A stretch of DNA of 64,000 bases, taken from Solanum dulcamara (Eukaryota > Streptophyta > Magnoliopsida > Solanales > Solanaceae). The position numbers were made by a program, and so were the translations under genes. The stretch lies in NCBI RefSeq assembly GCF_947179165.1, contig NC_077242.1, forward strand, positions 55,980,097 to 56,044,096, read 5' to 3'. This document shows, piece by piece, positions 34,062-46,012 of the stretch. The notes beneath the pieces are model-generated. The model saw nothing but the letters and a program-made list of their open reading frames with translations. It ran no database searches and was not told where the DNA came from. Position 1 is the stretch's first letter. Each line of letters starts with the position of its first letter.

Positions 34062-37000
34062 TGTTACACCCCGTACTTTTGTACCTTAGAACGCTTCGTA
34101 AGCTTCTTAAGTTTCTGGGAAGGCTCTTAAATTTCTTAGAAGTCGTCATGTGAGTCGGATAATCTATAACGCTATCAAATAATCCTAAGGTAAGGGGAAA
34201 GGGATACTCCATAAGAGAGAAGATTGGAAATAGGGTTACAAGAATCTTAAAGAAGTTGGAGGCTAAGTAGTGAGTCCTAGGACTCGATGTACTTGTGAAA
34301 GCTATTACTTGGGTCATTTTGCATACTAAGCTACTTGAGTACACGTCGAGCTTAAGTAGCAAGGAACATATAGTCTCTTAAAGTGAGATGAGATTACAAA
34401 ACTACGAAAGAGAAATAAAGAGACGACGTACCTACTTGAAGTAAGCAGGTGATGCACCTACTTGAAGAAAGTAGGTGACTGACCTACTTGGGGTGTACCC
34501 CACGCTGCCACGTGGCAGCTTCGGGTTGGACGTTCGGATGAGGTTGCACCCTAAGAGGCTGCCACGTGTCACCCCTAGGGGGATGCCATGTGTCATCACC
34601 TAAGACAATGTATATATATGTATTACATGACTCTTAAGGTCATTTCTATCCAGAAAACTTCAGCAGCAACCAGAAAAAAAGAACTCTAAGTCTAGAGAGA
34701 AAAAGAGGACGGCTTAGAGAAACAAAATAGGTAAGTCCCGATTTCGTTCTGTAAATTAATTATCCAGCATATACCGTTATTATATGGAGGTATTATAAGT
34801 ATAAAATCATGGCTTGGTGAAGCCAAAATGGACAGCAAACAGTCCACGCAACTTCCAGCACGCTAAAGAGGTTTCCGAGCCATAATTTTGGCTAATTTCG
34901 GCCAATTTCGGGTATAGTAAGGTTTCTCCTTTAAATTTGGACTTTATGGGGTTGTTATGGATGGTATTATTGCACCTTTTATATTGCTGTAAGTATAAAA
35001 AAGTCATGGAGATGCTCAGCGAAAGAAGCAATCTAAATTGAAGTCGTCGTAGTTAAATTGTAGTCGAAGTAAGGCGTTGTGTATTTGGAGGAGGATGCTG
35101 GTTGTGTGGTGTGTTTTGCAAGGAATAAATGTGGTCTAAAATAGGTGGGGGAGCTTCTGGTTGCAGCCACACGACCCCCGCTTTATACGATTAAAGGTTT
35201 TGCAAAATAGAAACTAGAAACCTTATTTTGGTATCGTGGTTTCGAGCGAGTCATTTGGAGTTTATGTAGTATAAGATTGATGTAAATTGTATATATATAT
35301 GCTTCAGGTTATTGTTGTTGGTTTTTTGTAGCTATTAGGAGTATAATTGGAAATTCAGATAGGGCACATTATACGGGAGATGCTGCCCAATTTTTGTTAA
35401 CGCCTTAACTAGCTAAAGGACTAGTTGAGAAGACAAATGAGGAAATGAGTTCTATGAATACTCGTATGTAACTTAAGATGCTGGAAAGTCAAGAATTGTT
35501 GATGCTCGGATTGCTTTCATGTTAAATAGGTTCAAGAGACGACGAGGCAAACGTGTTAAGAGTAACCCGTAAGAGGTATGTAAAGCATGTCTCTCTTTTC
35601 TTTTGGGCATGTCTTAGATTTAAGTGACAAATGATATTTGTATGAATCCTGGGGTAATTCTATTCATGATCTATGAACATGATTCATGATTTATAATTCA
35701 TTCTCACTTCTGAATGTTAAGACTCTTAAAGTAGTTAAGCTCTCATCCCTCAAGTCTTCTATATGCTGAAAAGTAGAATATGTAAAGCTAATATTTCCTT
35801 CTTTTGGCATGTCTTCAAGTTAAATAATGAATGATATGAACTTGAGGGTAAAGCTACTCGTAAATGCCAAGTGTAATTCATAGTTCTTATGTAGTCCTTG
35901 ATGAAAGCACTCTTACAGTAATCGAACTAAAGCTTCTTAAGCCTTCCATACGTTAGAAAGGGATGAGTATGTGAAGCTACCCTTTATTCTTTTTTGGCAT
36001 GACTTAGATGTAAGTATTATGTATAGGAAATTGGGAGTTATTCCACTCTTAAAACTCTGAGTGTTAGTTAAGGCTCTTGTTCACTTCTTACTGACTTGAA
36101 CTCCTATAACAAGGTGAGTCATTACTTTTCAAATCTTCCATATGATAGAAAGTGGTATATGTAAAGCTTGTCTTTTCCTACTTGTAGGCAGAATAGACTA
36201 TAGGTACTATAGATTCTGGATGTAGCACATGACTTGTACCCAATTTTGAATGATAAGGGCCTTGAAATAGTTGAACTACGACCCTTGAGCCTCTTATAGA
36301 TTGGATAGTGTTGGGATGTGTAAGCTTCTATACCTAGGGGCTCTTGAACATGATTTATGGTGATATTTAAGGTATGTTTGACATTTTACAGAGTTTTACG
36401 TACATGTATATACATTATCACATATATTAATCGGGTCGAACGTACCTCAGCATGTTTTGCTATGTAAGGATCGAGCCGTATGTTCCATCGCATGTTATGT
36501 TGTTTACGTATTAGGCCGTCGTACCTCGGCATTATTATGTGATATATGGATCAGGCCATCGTTCCTTGGTATTATTATATGATATACGGATCAAGCCATT
36601 GTTCCTCGGTGTGTAATTTGTATATATATGGATCGGGTTGTACGTTCCACAACGCTAATGGCATATATGTTTTTATGATGAAAAAATAATGTAGTTATTA
36701 CACAAAGTCCCCGAACGGGCTAGATATAGTACGCGATGATAGGATGTATGCCTTTATTTTATAAAATGCAGGTACGGTAGATGGATAAATGTTATACTTG
36801 CCCTAGTTATGATGTTTTATACTTTATATACTCAGTACATATATCGTACTTACCCCATCCTCCTTTCCTCGGGGGGCTGCATTTCATGCCCGCAGGTATA
36901 GATATTCATTTTGGAGATCCGTCAGCTTAGGGTTTCCACTCAGCGATGTTAGAAGTGCTCCACTATTCCAAAGCCTAACCTTTGATACTGGTCATTTAGT

Positions 37001-37333
37001 AAATATATATTTGTTTATTTAGGGGTACGGCAGGGGCCCTGTCCCTCCATATGTTACCGTTACTATTCTTAGAGGCTTGTAGACGTGTGTATGTGGGTAA
37101 TGTGTGAGCTTTGTGTGATCATATTTGTACGATGTGTTGTAAATATTACTATGCTATGGCAATCTTTTTGGTTGGATTTTCTTTTCATGACATAATGCAA
37201 ATGAATGAGGCTACACGTGTATGAATAATTTATCACTCACTAGGTTCATGTGTTTTGTTCTTATATCTGATAGATACATATACGGGGGTCCAGGTCGGAC
37301 CCCAGTTGTGGCCTACGGGGTTAGGTCATGACA
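34062..37333 (+). repeat. Tekay LTR 3
   Basis: 3272 bp. Has the complete promoter block missing from LTR 1, but lacks segments seen in LTRs 1 and 2 (compare 31420-31460 with 35965-35980, and 32420-32470 with 36780-36805). Ends TGACA followed by AGCAT. Confidence 0.9.
34432..34620 (+). promoter_or_regulatory. LTR 3 promoter block with perfect G-box palindrome and TATA box
   Basis: The inverted CCTACTTGAAG / GTAGGTG motifs are followed by a perfect 16-bp palindrome GCTGCCACGTGGCAGC (34504-34519) with the CACGTG core bound by plant bZIP and bHLH factors. A second GCCACGTGTC is at 34561 and TATATATATG at 34611-34620. The spacing fits a U3 promoter with transcription starting some 30 bases downstream. 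Function is inferred. Confidence 0.65.
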
Positions 37334-37338
37334 AGCAT

Positions 37339-37639
37339 CATGGTCCATCACTTGGAAAATATTTCCCACTTCTTCTATACACCCCCTACTGGACCCCCTT
37401 CATGATACAGTCTATGATCCATAGTGCGATTGATGACTCGTGATGAGCTTCGTGTAAAATCACTTGAAAAATAATAGTTTTGGCTAGTGATCAAAGTATG
37501 ATAGATTGAGAGACGTCACTTCTTGAGGGTTATTGCTATGATTTTATATTAGCTGGGAAGTCTGAGTACCCATTAAAATTTTGTCGCACTCTATTGATTA
37601 TGTACTAAATGCTCATCTTCTTTTTAGGTATCATTGGAC
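37339..37639 (+). other. Continuation of D after the Tekay block
   Basis: Resumes the D spacer broken at 25445. Non-coding, leading to the second ORF. Confidence 0.6.
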
Positions 37640-38990
37640 CTAAATGCACAAAACTAAAGTCTCGAATCCAGGAATCGCATTCACATGAAGGAGATGCAAA
37701 CTTAGAACACTAGTCAGGAGAAAAAGCATCAAGTAGTTCGAAGTCTGATGTGACATGACTGTCTCACCTCACTCACCATGCACTACTAGAGCAATGTTTC
37801 CACCGAGGCCAAAACTGCTCACTCCCAGTCTAAAGAGGAGGTAGTGAGGAAAGAAAATGAACAAAATAGTAAGGGTGAGCAGTTCGGTAGAGAATATAAT
37901 GGTTCCAGAAGAGGCAAAAAAGAATCTAAGAATGGAGATAGTATTGAACAGTATGCAGTCGTCTGGACATCTGATACAATCAAACAAAGGTCTCTCATAA
38001 AATTCTTGCAGACTCGATGGTCAGTCCCGAGGGCTCAAAAAATATTTAATGATAGTCTGACTAAATGGTCCAGTGGCCAGAGCAAATAGGTCATAGTTCT
38101 AGAGATCAGAGTTATCACTGACAACCTACCTCAGTGCTCGAGATAAAGGTCTTGTTCGACAACTATCAGTTTGGGTGGATGAGTTGAATAGAGGAAATAT
38201 ATTATGAGAAGCTTATCTAGGAGTTGTATTCTACATACGCAGCCACTATCCTAAACTAAATCATTTATGAAACCTCACGAAAGAAGAAGAAGTCCTTGGC
38301 CTTAAATCTGTGTTTCCTAGATACAGTACAATTGAGAGATGCTCAAGTCGACATATCGAAGGCCACTATTCTCCGATCTTTACATGGTCTTGAGTATACT
38401 TCACACCCATTAGGTATGTAAGAGCATTAAACTCATTTGGCGACAGATGAGGAGTGAATGGGTGATCACATATATCAAACTGAGATTCTGAGATGGATTG
38501 CATAAGTTATTACTATCGAGGGGCTGAGGAAGATTGGGTGACTAACCCAAGATAGACAATCACTAAAGCATCTCTCACTTTTGTAGCTAAATTCTGGTGG
38601 GCCATAGTTCGTGCCTAATTGAGGCCCACTGTTAATGATAATACCCTTCTCCCATCTCAGGAATCTTTAGAAGTCGCATCATGTCTCGATATGCTTTGAG
38701 TATGGGTCGATTGATAGTGACAGAGATGCGAGACCAGGCATTAAATGAAAAGGCTGGTCTCCCCTTTCTTTGCCTGATTTGGAAGTTATGTGTCGACTGT
38801 AAAGTTCCTTTTTGATGATTCTTGGATAAGCACACCACAGTCACTAAGTCCACAAATATTGCCATGATAAAAAATGTTGGGAACCCCCTCTATAAGGTCA
38901 AGACATCCCGAGCAGCTGTCCTAGTGACTATCACACCAAGTCCACCTCCACCTAATTATCGTTAGAGGGAATCTCTCCTACCCTATAGAC
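37640..38990 (+). pseudogene. Athila second ORF of D
   Basis: The N-terminal part is Lys/Glu/Ser-rich (open 37844-38089), ending TIKQRSLIKFLQTRWSVPRAQKIFND. Further on, with stops and shifts, are FVAKFWWAIVRA (about 38580-38615), RPTVNDNTLLPS, and a DLICLIW-like end. This order is that of the putative plant transposon protein domain of Athila second ORFs. Function unknown; inactive here. Confidence 0.65.
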
Positions 38991-41328
38991 CGACAAGGCT
39001 TCTGAGCATCCAGAGCACGAGAGTCAGTTCCTCCAAATGCGGTAAGTCCTGGGATCATGGTGACTATGCCATACAAGTTCCTTACACACCTGGTAGCTAA
39101 GCAGCATTAGACTAGGGCACTAGTGGACCAGATTATACAACATCTTCCATAGGTAGTTCAGACTCAAGGTCATCATATTGAGACCCGCCTTTGCTCAGAT
39201 CTCAGACAGGAGATTTCACTATTACACGGTCATATTGATAGTTTAGAGGCCCACATTACAGCACAGATGGCAAGCTTGGGTTTTATGGAGATAGAGTGCA
39301 TGCGATTTTTGTTAGTCGACCTCTGGAGAGACTTGACTGCAGTTCAGGAGAGATCCACCGCTGCCACACCCCTAGTTTCCACTAATATTTTATTATAGTT
39401 ATTGGCCGCCCCTGCTCGATCTGGGCCTACTACATTGGATAAGGTATGGAGATCATTTTTGGCACTTGAGCCTGATAAAAAGGGCAAGGACAAGAAACGG
39501 GGATAGAGAGATGATTCCCATGATAAGGCATAAAAGGAAAGGAGAGCGGGGAGGAAAGATAATAAGAGGGCTAAGCACGCTTCCCAAAAAAATTATAGGA
39601 GAGAAAGGAACTCGAGAGGCAGTAGATTGAGGATTTTAGAATTGGAGAGTTGGGTAGTGGGGTCGCTCGCTCAAATATTGTTGAGATCCCAACTCTAGCT
39701 ATGACTATGAGTGAGGTGTTTCCCAGCATGTTTATTCCTACTATGAGTGACGACCCTTCGGGGGATCCCCTATGATTGAGTGTACTAACCTATATTGGTA
39801 CCATTACTCCACCACCGACTGACGCCTAGGGCGTCGCAGTTATGATCACTTCTATTATATTTACTTTTGAGCATATTGACATGCAATTAAGGACAATGCA
39901 TAATTATTTTGTAGAGGGTGGGGCATTCTAACGCTTGGAGTTTTTGTTGCCATATTTCTTTTCTCGTAAGTAGATGTCTAGTAGAACAGGCATATTTAGG
40001 TTGTTTCTGTGTAAATAGAAGAGTCTATAAGGATATATAGTAGAAAATGATTCCCAACTGAAAATTTTGTGAAATGCTATATGATTGGTCTGGACTGTGA
40101 AAATTGACTTTCTAGGATATTTATAGGATATTATACATGTTGACTTATCAATCAAATACTAGCTAGGACATGACTATGTTGATTCATGTTGAACACTCTA
40201 ACATATGTGTCATGTGTGTGTGATCTTAACGTCCTAGTTCGAATGCATCTGTAAGCTAGAACTTGTGTGGATAGTCTCACTGAAGTGATTGAATAACTTG
40301 ATTAGGATAGGATCATAGGCTGTTGTTGAAAATGAGTCACTTAGCATAAAAATAATTGACCAATTAAAAGCATATCCTTTGGACTAAAAGTTTGAGCTTG
40401 AATAAACCTTTTCTTTGATTAACCATAATTCACCTTGCCTTTACGTATATGAATCTTTATTTTTGCCCTGGTCCCTCCAAGGATAATGTGTACCTAAACT
40501 CAGGCTAAAAGCCTAAGTTGAGGGTGGATACTATAGAGAAGAAGTGGAAAAGTGGGGTATGAAAGGAGTTGTGTTATAAGAGGAAAAATATTAAGCATAT
40601 GGGGTTTGGCCACTACGAAAGTAAAAGAACAAGTGTGATGCATCATAAAAGTCAGAATTGCATTAAGAAAACACACTAAGAAAAAAACAAAAACAAAGGC
40701 AGAAGCCACATCCGAGCGAGATTAGAAAATAATCAAGGGGATGAAATTGTTTGGCTAAGTGAAACTAGCATCAAGGAGGGTCAAAGTAGTTACTTAAATC
40801 CTAAATTTATCCTGCCTAAGCCCGAGCCAACGTTACAATTAAAGAAAGTCCTAATGTGATTCTAAGAGAGCTATTTGAAAGTGCAATGTAGAAAATAAGG
40901 GAAATGTTATTTTCTGTTTTGAAGCATTGTTGAAACTAAGGTCAAGCATATGGTATATACATGTGCATTGATTGAACTTCTTTTGTGAGTGTGAGTGAGT
41001 TCATCAAAGTCTATGTTCTATTTTTCAATACTATGTGAGAGACTTTTTTGTTGTGAGGTCACTATGATTATATTGTGTTGCTATGTTGACTAGTTCACTG
41101 TCGTTTGTATTTGCTTGGTTGACTATGAGTAGTGAAATATCATAAATCGATCCTTGTGAGCTAGTTGGACTACCATTGTATTGCATAGTTGAGTAAATTG
41201 AATAGGAGGGTCAAATTTGATGTGTAGGGCTGCTATATATCCTCTTATAGTCATTTGTGTTTTCGTGTCATGTTGTTTTGTTTTGTGTTATTTCTTGAGG
41301 ACAAACAATGGTTCAAAGTTGAAGGTGT
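38991..41328 (+). other. 3' spacer and untranslated region of D
   Basis: Non-coding. A Lys/Arg-rich stretch around 39470-39640 may be the tail of the second ORF. Sequence up to 41328 (GTTCAAAGTTGAAGGTG) directly precedes the LTR start and takes the place of a polypurine tract. Confidence 0.5.
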
Positions 41329-41762
41329 TGATCTGTCGCGTATTTACGATACTTTTGATGCTCAAAATGGTGGATTAGTGTGTGTTACAAGCATATTTTA
41401 GTAGATATGGTGTGTGGATTGCTTGTTTTATAAGAAATTATAGTCACGCATGGTTTTTAGACCGATCGATAAGTTGTTGTGGAAAAATTGGCTAAGTGTG
41501 GGTTCACATGAGCTTTCACGGATCGTGGACCAGGGAAAGCTCCGTGGTAGGGCCTCGTAAAGTTGTTGAAGACTGTGTTAAAGAAATTGTGTCAAGTGCA
41601 TTCTCACGACACCCTTAACATATCGTGTAGGTTTACACGAGCCGTGAAAGGTTTCATGAATGGTGAGAAAAAATTGGATCCAAGAAAATGTCAAGAAAGA
41701 CTCCATGAGCCCATTCACTGGTCGTTTACAGTTTCACAGCTCCTGCAAACCTATATACTCTG
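41329..41762 (+). repeat. Start of the + oriented Athila LTR of D (first about 433 bp)
   Basis: Begins TGATCTGTCGCG after the D 3' spacer. It contains Athila-style CACGG blocks and breaks off at about 41762, where an inverted copy of its own first 292 bp follows. Confidence 0.7.
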
Positions 41763-42054
41763 TTAAGGTTTTCATGGGAATGCACTTGATATAATTTCTT
41801 CAATACTGTCTTCAGCAACTTTTTACGAGGCCCTACCATAGAGCTTTCACTAGACCACGATCCGTAAAAGCTCATGTGAACCCACAATTAGCCAGTTTTT
41901 CCACAACAACTTGTTGATCAGTCCAAAAACCAAGCGTGACTCCAATTTCTTATAAAACAAACAAACCGCACATCATATCGACTAAAACATGCTTGTAATG
42001 CACACCAATCCATCATTTTGAGCGTCGAAAGTATCGTAAATATGTGGCACATCA
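41763..42054 (-). repeat. Inverted copy of the first 292 bp of the same LTR
   Basis: The reverse complement of this piece (TGATGTGCCACATATTTACG...) aligns with 41329-41625. The two arms form a large inverted repeat with about 140 bp of spacer. Ends at the AGGAC target copy. Confidence 0.8.
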
Positions 42055-42487
42055 AGGACAACTAATAAGTAAAGATTTAAACCTATCGCAATCTTGGTAC
42101 AAATTTTCTTTCGATTTCTGTTCGAAACTCAAAATTTCACTTCTTAGTTTTTTTGTCTTCCTTGAGGCATCCCAAGTATTGATTGAATTTTTCATCTCTG
42201 ACTGAAGCCACCTCCTTGCTTTCCCCAACAGAGAAAATGGAAACAAGGTTTATCTCACATAATCCGGTGGCACTCCAGTTGGTGTATAAGTGTCACTAAT
42301 CTCCAAAAAGTTCTAAATGCACTTGGGGATCCTGATGTGACAATCCAGTGAACTGGCCATTTGTATGCAAGAGTTGTACCATATTTTGCTTCAGTTTGAA
42401 TCTACCTCCAGCAGGCGGTTTCTGGATGTTGTTGGTAATATTTGTCGTTAGAGGGATTGCCAGATCCCTAACTTTTCTTGCTTCCAT
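42055..42487 (-). pseudogene. gag of element B, N-terminal part
   Basis: Met at 42487: MEARKVRDLAIPLTTN, then FKLKQNMVQLLHTNGQFTGLSHQDPQVHLELF. After a stop and a shift come FPFSLLGKARRWLQSE, LRSEILSFEQKSKENLYQDCDRFKSLLISCP, ending at the insertion. This is the standard N-terminal and middle part of Athila gag. It continues at 17282. Confidence 0.82.
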
Positions 42488-42739
42488 ATTTGCAGGAACC
42501 TCTACAGTTGCCTCGTGGTCAACTCAAGGTTTACTTGTGGCATAGGATACTGCAAAGCCACTCTTCTCCTTTGATGATGTAAAAATATTTCAGGCTCAGC
42601 TAACGGCTCTACAATTTCCCCACTTCTATCCAGTGTAGTGTTTAAGGATACCTGCAAGAAATTATAGCTAAGATCATGTTGTCGACACTAGCACAAATAA
42701 TAAAGAAACTATGAAAAGAACCAAATGTCAAATTTAAAG

Positions 42740-42757
42740 TCCCCAGCAAAGGGACCA
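42740..42757 (-). other. Degenerate primer binding site of element B
   Basis: The minus strand reads TGGTCCCTTTGCTGGGGA, resembling the TGGCGCC-type Athila site, a few bases inside the LTR at 42763. Confidence 0.6.
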
Positions 42758-42762
42758 AAAAC

Positions 42763-44041
42763 TGGTTGCTACAAAAGCAGACACAAGTGTACGGCTTCTT
42801 ACGAGTAGTAAAGTGACCCTTTTTAGTGTCGGATTGTCAAACCGAAAGGACTTTCATGAGGCTCTTGCTAATTTTTCAATGAACTAAATTAATTGCATGT
42901 GTTATAAAGAGTTGATATTTTGTTATTTCGTATTTTAAACTAATGTAAACTACTACTAAAAACAATCCAACGATTTCACTGAGATTTAATCAAGTTAAAA
43001 TGAATTCTAGGGCTGTAGCATTTATAGATGTCAGGCATAATATTCTTTACTTTTGAATTCAATAAGTCTTTAAATTACTGATTTACAAGATTGATATTAC
43101 AATCATGGTCTTCTGACCTCTAATTGCCTACCTTTGTTGACAACCTAACTACATTGTTGAATGTGGATAAGTCGAATACATTAATATTATCATCCTGATT
43201 AATAACCAAATATGGTGTATAGGTATGTGTCACGGGCATCCTATACACCAATCATCCTAGTTAATCCTAAAACAAACATGTTCCCTACATTCCATGTTCT
43301 ATCTCCTATCCATCTTTCGAGTTCAAGGTAGAAACACATTCATCCTAATGTTGAGAAAACATTAATATGGTAAAATCAAGAATATAGGAGTAATCTAAAC
43401 AAAGGCCCTTTATCAACCAAAGTAAATTAGTATTATACCATAATCTTGTATCTACAGCCCTAGAATAGGGGAATTTAGCAATTGATAGTTTGAATTACAA
43501 TAATCAAAGTAATTAATGACATTCAAGAGTAGTTAAAATGAAACAGAAGGAGAAAAGTGACCCTAGAGTAGTTCTTCCTTCGTTTCAATTCGCAATCTCC
43601 AAATAAAATGCAGAATGCCTAATATAAATTATAAGTGTGCTTTTTATAGCCAAGAAAAATGTGAAATTCCATAGATGGCACTAAAGACCTCAAAGCGGAC
43701 TTGCTTTATTCCTTCACAATTTCTACATCTTCACTTCCTCGGCGAAATTACACTCAACATCAGCGGACCTGGCACGGAATCTACTGTCTATGTGAGGTTT
43801 TTACAGAAAATCTAGGCCTCCATTCCTGAAGCATAAGCACAGCGTGGAGGTGTTCCCATCCAGTATAGATTCTGCACTTTATCTTCCCAACTTCTTAAGC
43901 TCCAACTTTTATCATGATGCCTTTTTTAAGGTCCATCTTTCTTTGTTTATCCCTGAAAAGTATCTAATCAGATTGGTTAGCTTAAATAACACACAAATAT
44001 AGATTATGTTGCCTATTGGGCGCATAAATACGCCAAAGATA
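42763..44041 (-). repeat. 5' LTR of element B
   Basis: Homologous to 7091-8495. On the + strand it begins TGGTTGCTACAAAAGCAG and ends near CCAAAGATA. About 1.28 kb, shorter than its partner by several indels (for example near 44002, where about 60 bp are missing). Confidence 0.78.
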
Positions 44042-46012
44042 AGGACTCCTACAATGGCTTTGAGTAAGTGTAGAATGATTTTAGTAAATTATTTGTGGAT
44101 GAGAAGGTACAAGATCCACGAGAAGAGGAAAGGCCACCGAACCCCAAGTGATGGTGAGGTAATTGCATCATACCGCAACTTTAAATCAAGCACTTCTTGG
44201 GAGCCAACCCAAGTTAATTTTAGGTCCTTTTACTTTACTTTTGTTTTTTTATTGTGTTTTAGGAGTGTGGAAGGAATGTCAAGTATAAAATGATGAAAAT
44301 CAAGCACATTGATCATCGACTTCAAACAGGCTTAACTTCGGCCAAACATTGCACACCATCAGTCCACCGCTGGTTCCTCCCGGATTACTTAGAAGAAATT
44401 TTGGAGCCTTTTCTTGACCGGAAAAACACCCAAAAAGAATTGTGTAGCGCCAGTAGAAGCGACAATGCAAGTCAGTGCACTAGCACAAAAAGGGTATTTT
44501 TTGCATTTTGATCAGCGTTTTGCCAACTGCATTTGGCTTCTCTCCAACCTCACGCAAGCGGCGAATTAAAATGAAAAAATTTAATTTTGATTGATGAACA
44601 AATACAAGACCAGATTTGACCAACCTTTTCTCCAAAAATCCTTAAAACCTAAAACCCTTCATTTTCTTTATTACTCACTTTCTCTCAACTACATTTTCTC
44701 TCGCTAAAAATACATCTCAACCCTTCCTCCAACCACCAACTCCCTACTCTCTTGGCTACTGAACAACAAACTTTCTTCACTCTCCCCAACAAACCATTCA
44801 ACCTCAAATCCGAAACTTATTGTGAAAGAAGTTCTTGAGTCAATGTTAAAGAACACTTCCTTGGAATTTATTACTTTTTGTCTTCCACATCTACAAATCT
44901 TGTATGCTACTCTACTTTTCCAATTCTGAACTTAATACTGTACCTAGGGTGAGAATTTCATGCTTGAGTTTTAGATATTGGAAAACCCACTTGCTAGAAC
45001 TTGAAAATTTTGCATGTGAAAAGGGTTTTCTATGCTTAAAATTTCTAGATATGAAGTCCATTTATTTGGATTTCCTGGTTAAGCATGAAAATTTTACTTT
45101 ATTTTTCTTGAAATTTGGAATTTGGGTGAAGTCTGAGTAACCCATTCTATTTACGTAGTGCATGAAGTTGTTCTATGATGGAATGGATGACGTCATTTCT
45201 AAGGAAAATATTGTCATTATGTGGATCTTCCATTTTTAGGCAAAATCATGTGCAAGAGTAGCCATGCCATTTATTTTTGGACTTATTTGAGTGATTTTTC
45301 CTTGTGGTAAGATGGTAAATTGTGAATGAGTGTTCTTGAATCTTGCTTACAAATATCTACATTATTTATTTGTGTGGACTTAATTCTCAATGATAGAAGG
45401 GAAGTGGCTATCTTAAGGAAAATCATGAAAATGTGAAGATTATTTCCTTGTTAATCCTCTAGGGAAGTCTGAGTACCCATTGGGGTTAATACATAAAGTT
45501 GTTGAGTTGAACTGGGCCATTTTTTGTCAAAGAAGGTGACTGTGAAGCACCTATTCTTCACAATGGTAGACCTGCACTTCTCAAGTCCAACGCCGATCTA
45601 ACAAAGTACTTTAGGTTCCTCAATTGACGACTGGTGCTTCACTTCCAAAATACAGGCCTCTATTGGTGAAATGCCGGTGTAACACGGGATCATCTACATT
45701 GTTTCCATATTTATGATATACAGCGATGATTGGATTTGCAAATTACAATGTCGCATATGCGAGCCCCAGAAAAACCCTGGCTCGACTTAAACTATTGAAT
45801 GTATATGCCCTTTCCACCTCTGTATTTTCTCTCGTGTACATCTTTGTAGTTAATTTGTGTATGTATTCCTTATTCGCATTTATCCCTGTGTAGAAATGGC
45901 TCTATCTGTAAAATAGATGGTTTTCCAAGTCATTAAATCCACTAATCAACTGAGATTTAGAATATCGGGAATGGGAAATTTTTATAAACACATTTGGGGA
46001 AATAATTAAATC
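44042..46012 (+). other. Post-integrase segment and spacer of element A
   Basis: Starts with sequence from around the end of integrase. An AAGCACTTCTTGGGAG block near 44190 is the usual Athila marker after pol. A long non-coding spacer follows. The 95-codon frame at 44006 crosses the LTR edge and is not a gene. Confidence 0.55.

Larger units (their letters stand above)
25451..37333 (+). mobile_element. Tekay/Del-type dimer: LTR-internal-LTR-internal-LTR without coding capacity
   Basis: Seen: three related LTRs (25451-28512, 29509-32992, 34062-37333) separated by two almost identical internal regions of about 1.0 kb. The whole is flanked by a perfect 5-bp duplication AGCAT (25446-25450 and 37334-37338). 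Each internal region begins with a tRNA-iMet-type primer site and ends in a purine tract, but has no gag or pol. The LTRs start TGTTACACCC and end TGACA. Sequence style and LTR length resemble Tekay/Del chromoviruses. Known: very large LTRs with a short non-coding interior are called LARD-type derivatives. The single outer duplication means one insertion, later dimerised. Confidence 0.9.
17288..42054. mobile_element. Nested Athila insertion with inverted interior (outer LTRs minus, coding part D plus)
   Basis: Seen: left edge TGATAACG (17288), right edge CACATCA (42054), flanked by AATAC (17283-17287) and AGGAC (42055-42059), a 3-of-5 match; using AGGAC, the gag frame of B is continuous across the site. 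Both outer edges belong to a minus-oriented LTR: its end at left (17288-18537) and its first 292 bp at right (42054-41763). In contrast the primer site (18542), gag, protease, RT, integrase, second ORF and a 5' LTR piece (41329-41762) all read on the + strand. Inference: a minus-oriented element whose interior was inverted with breakpoints in the two LTRs, followed by loss of one arm; see findings. Without the inner Tekay block it is about 12.9 kb, normal for Athila. Confidence 0.72.
7091..44041 (-). mobile_element. Athila-like element B (minus strand), split by a 24.8-kb nested insertion
   Basis: Seen: two related LTRs (7091-8495 and 42763-44041) share a long series of blocks such as GTAGTTAAAATGAAA and TTAGCTTAAATAACACACAAATA. 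Between them on the minus strand, read right to left: primer site (42757-42740), gag N-terminus (42487-42055), an insertion (42054-17288), gag remainder (17282-16100), protease, RT/RNase H, integrase, and a second ORF (11299-10091). This is the full Athila order. No matching target duplication was found: the left flank is GTATG and the right flank AGGAC or nearby. Also, the parts of A on either side are not contiguous, because A's RT and most of its integrase are missing. A deletion during or after insertion is likely. All genes are broken. Confidence 0.82.

Noticed and set aside
45000..45140. 78-codon frame at 44904-45140 as a host gene
   Set aside because: Phe/Leu-rich chance frame in the spacer of A with no splice or domain signal.
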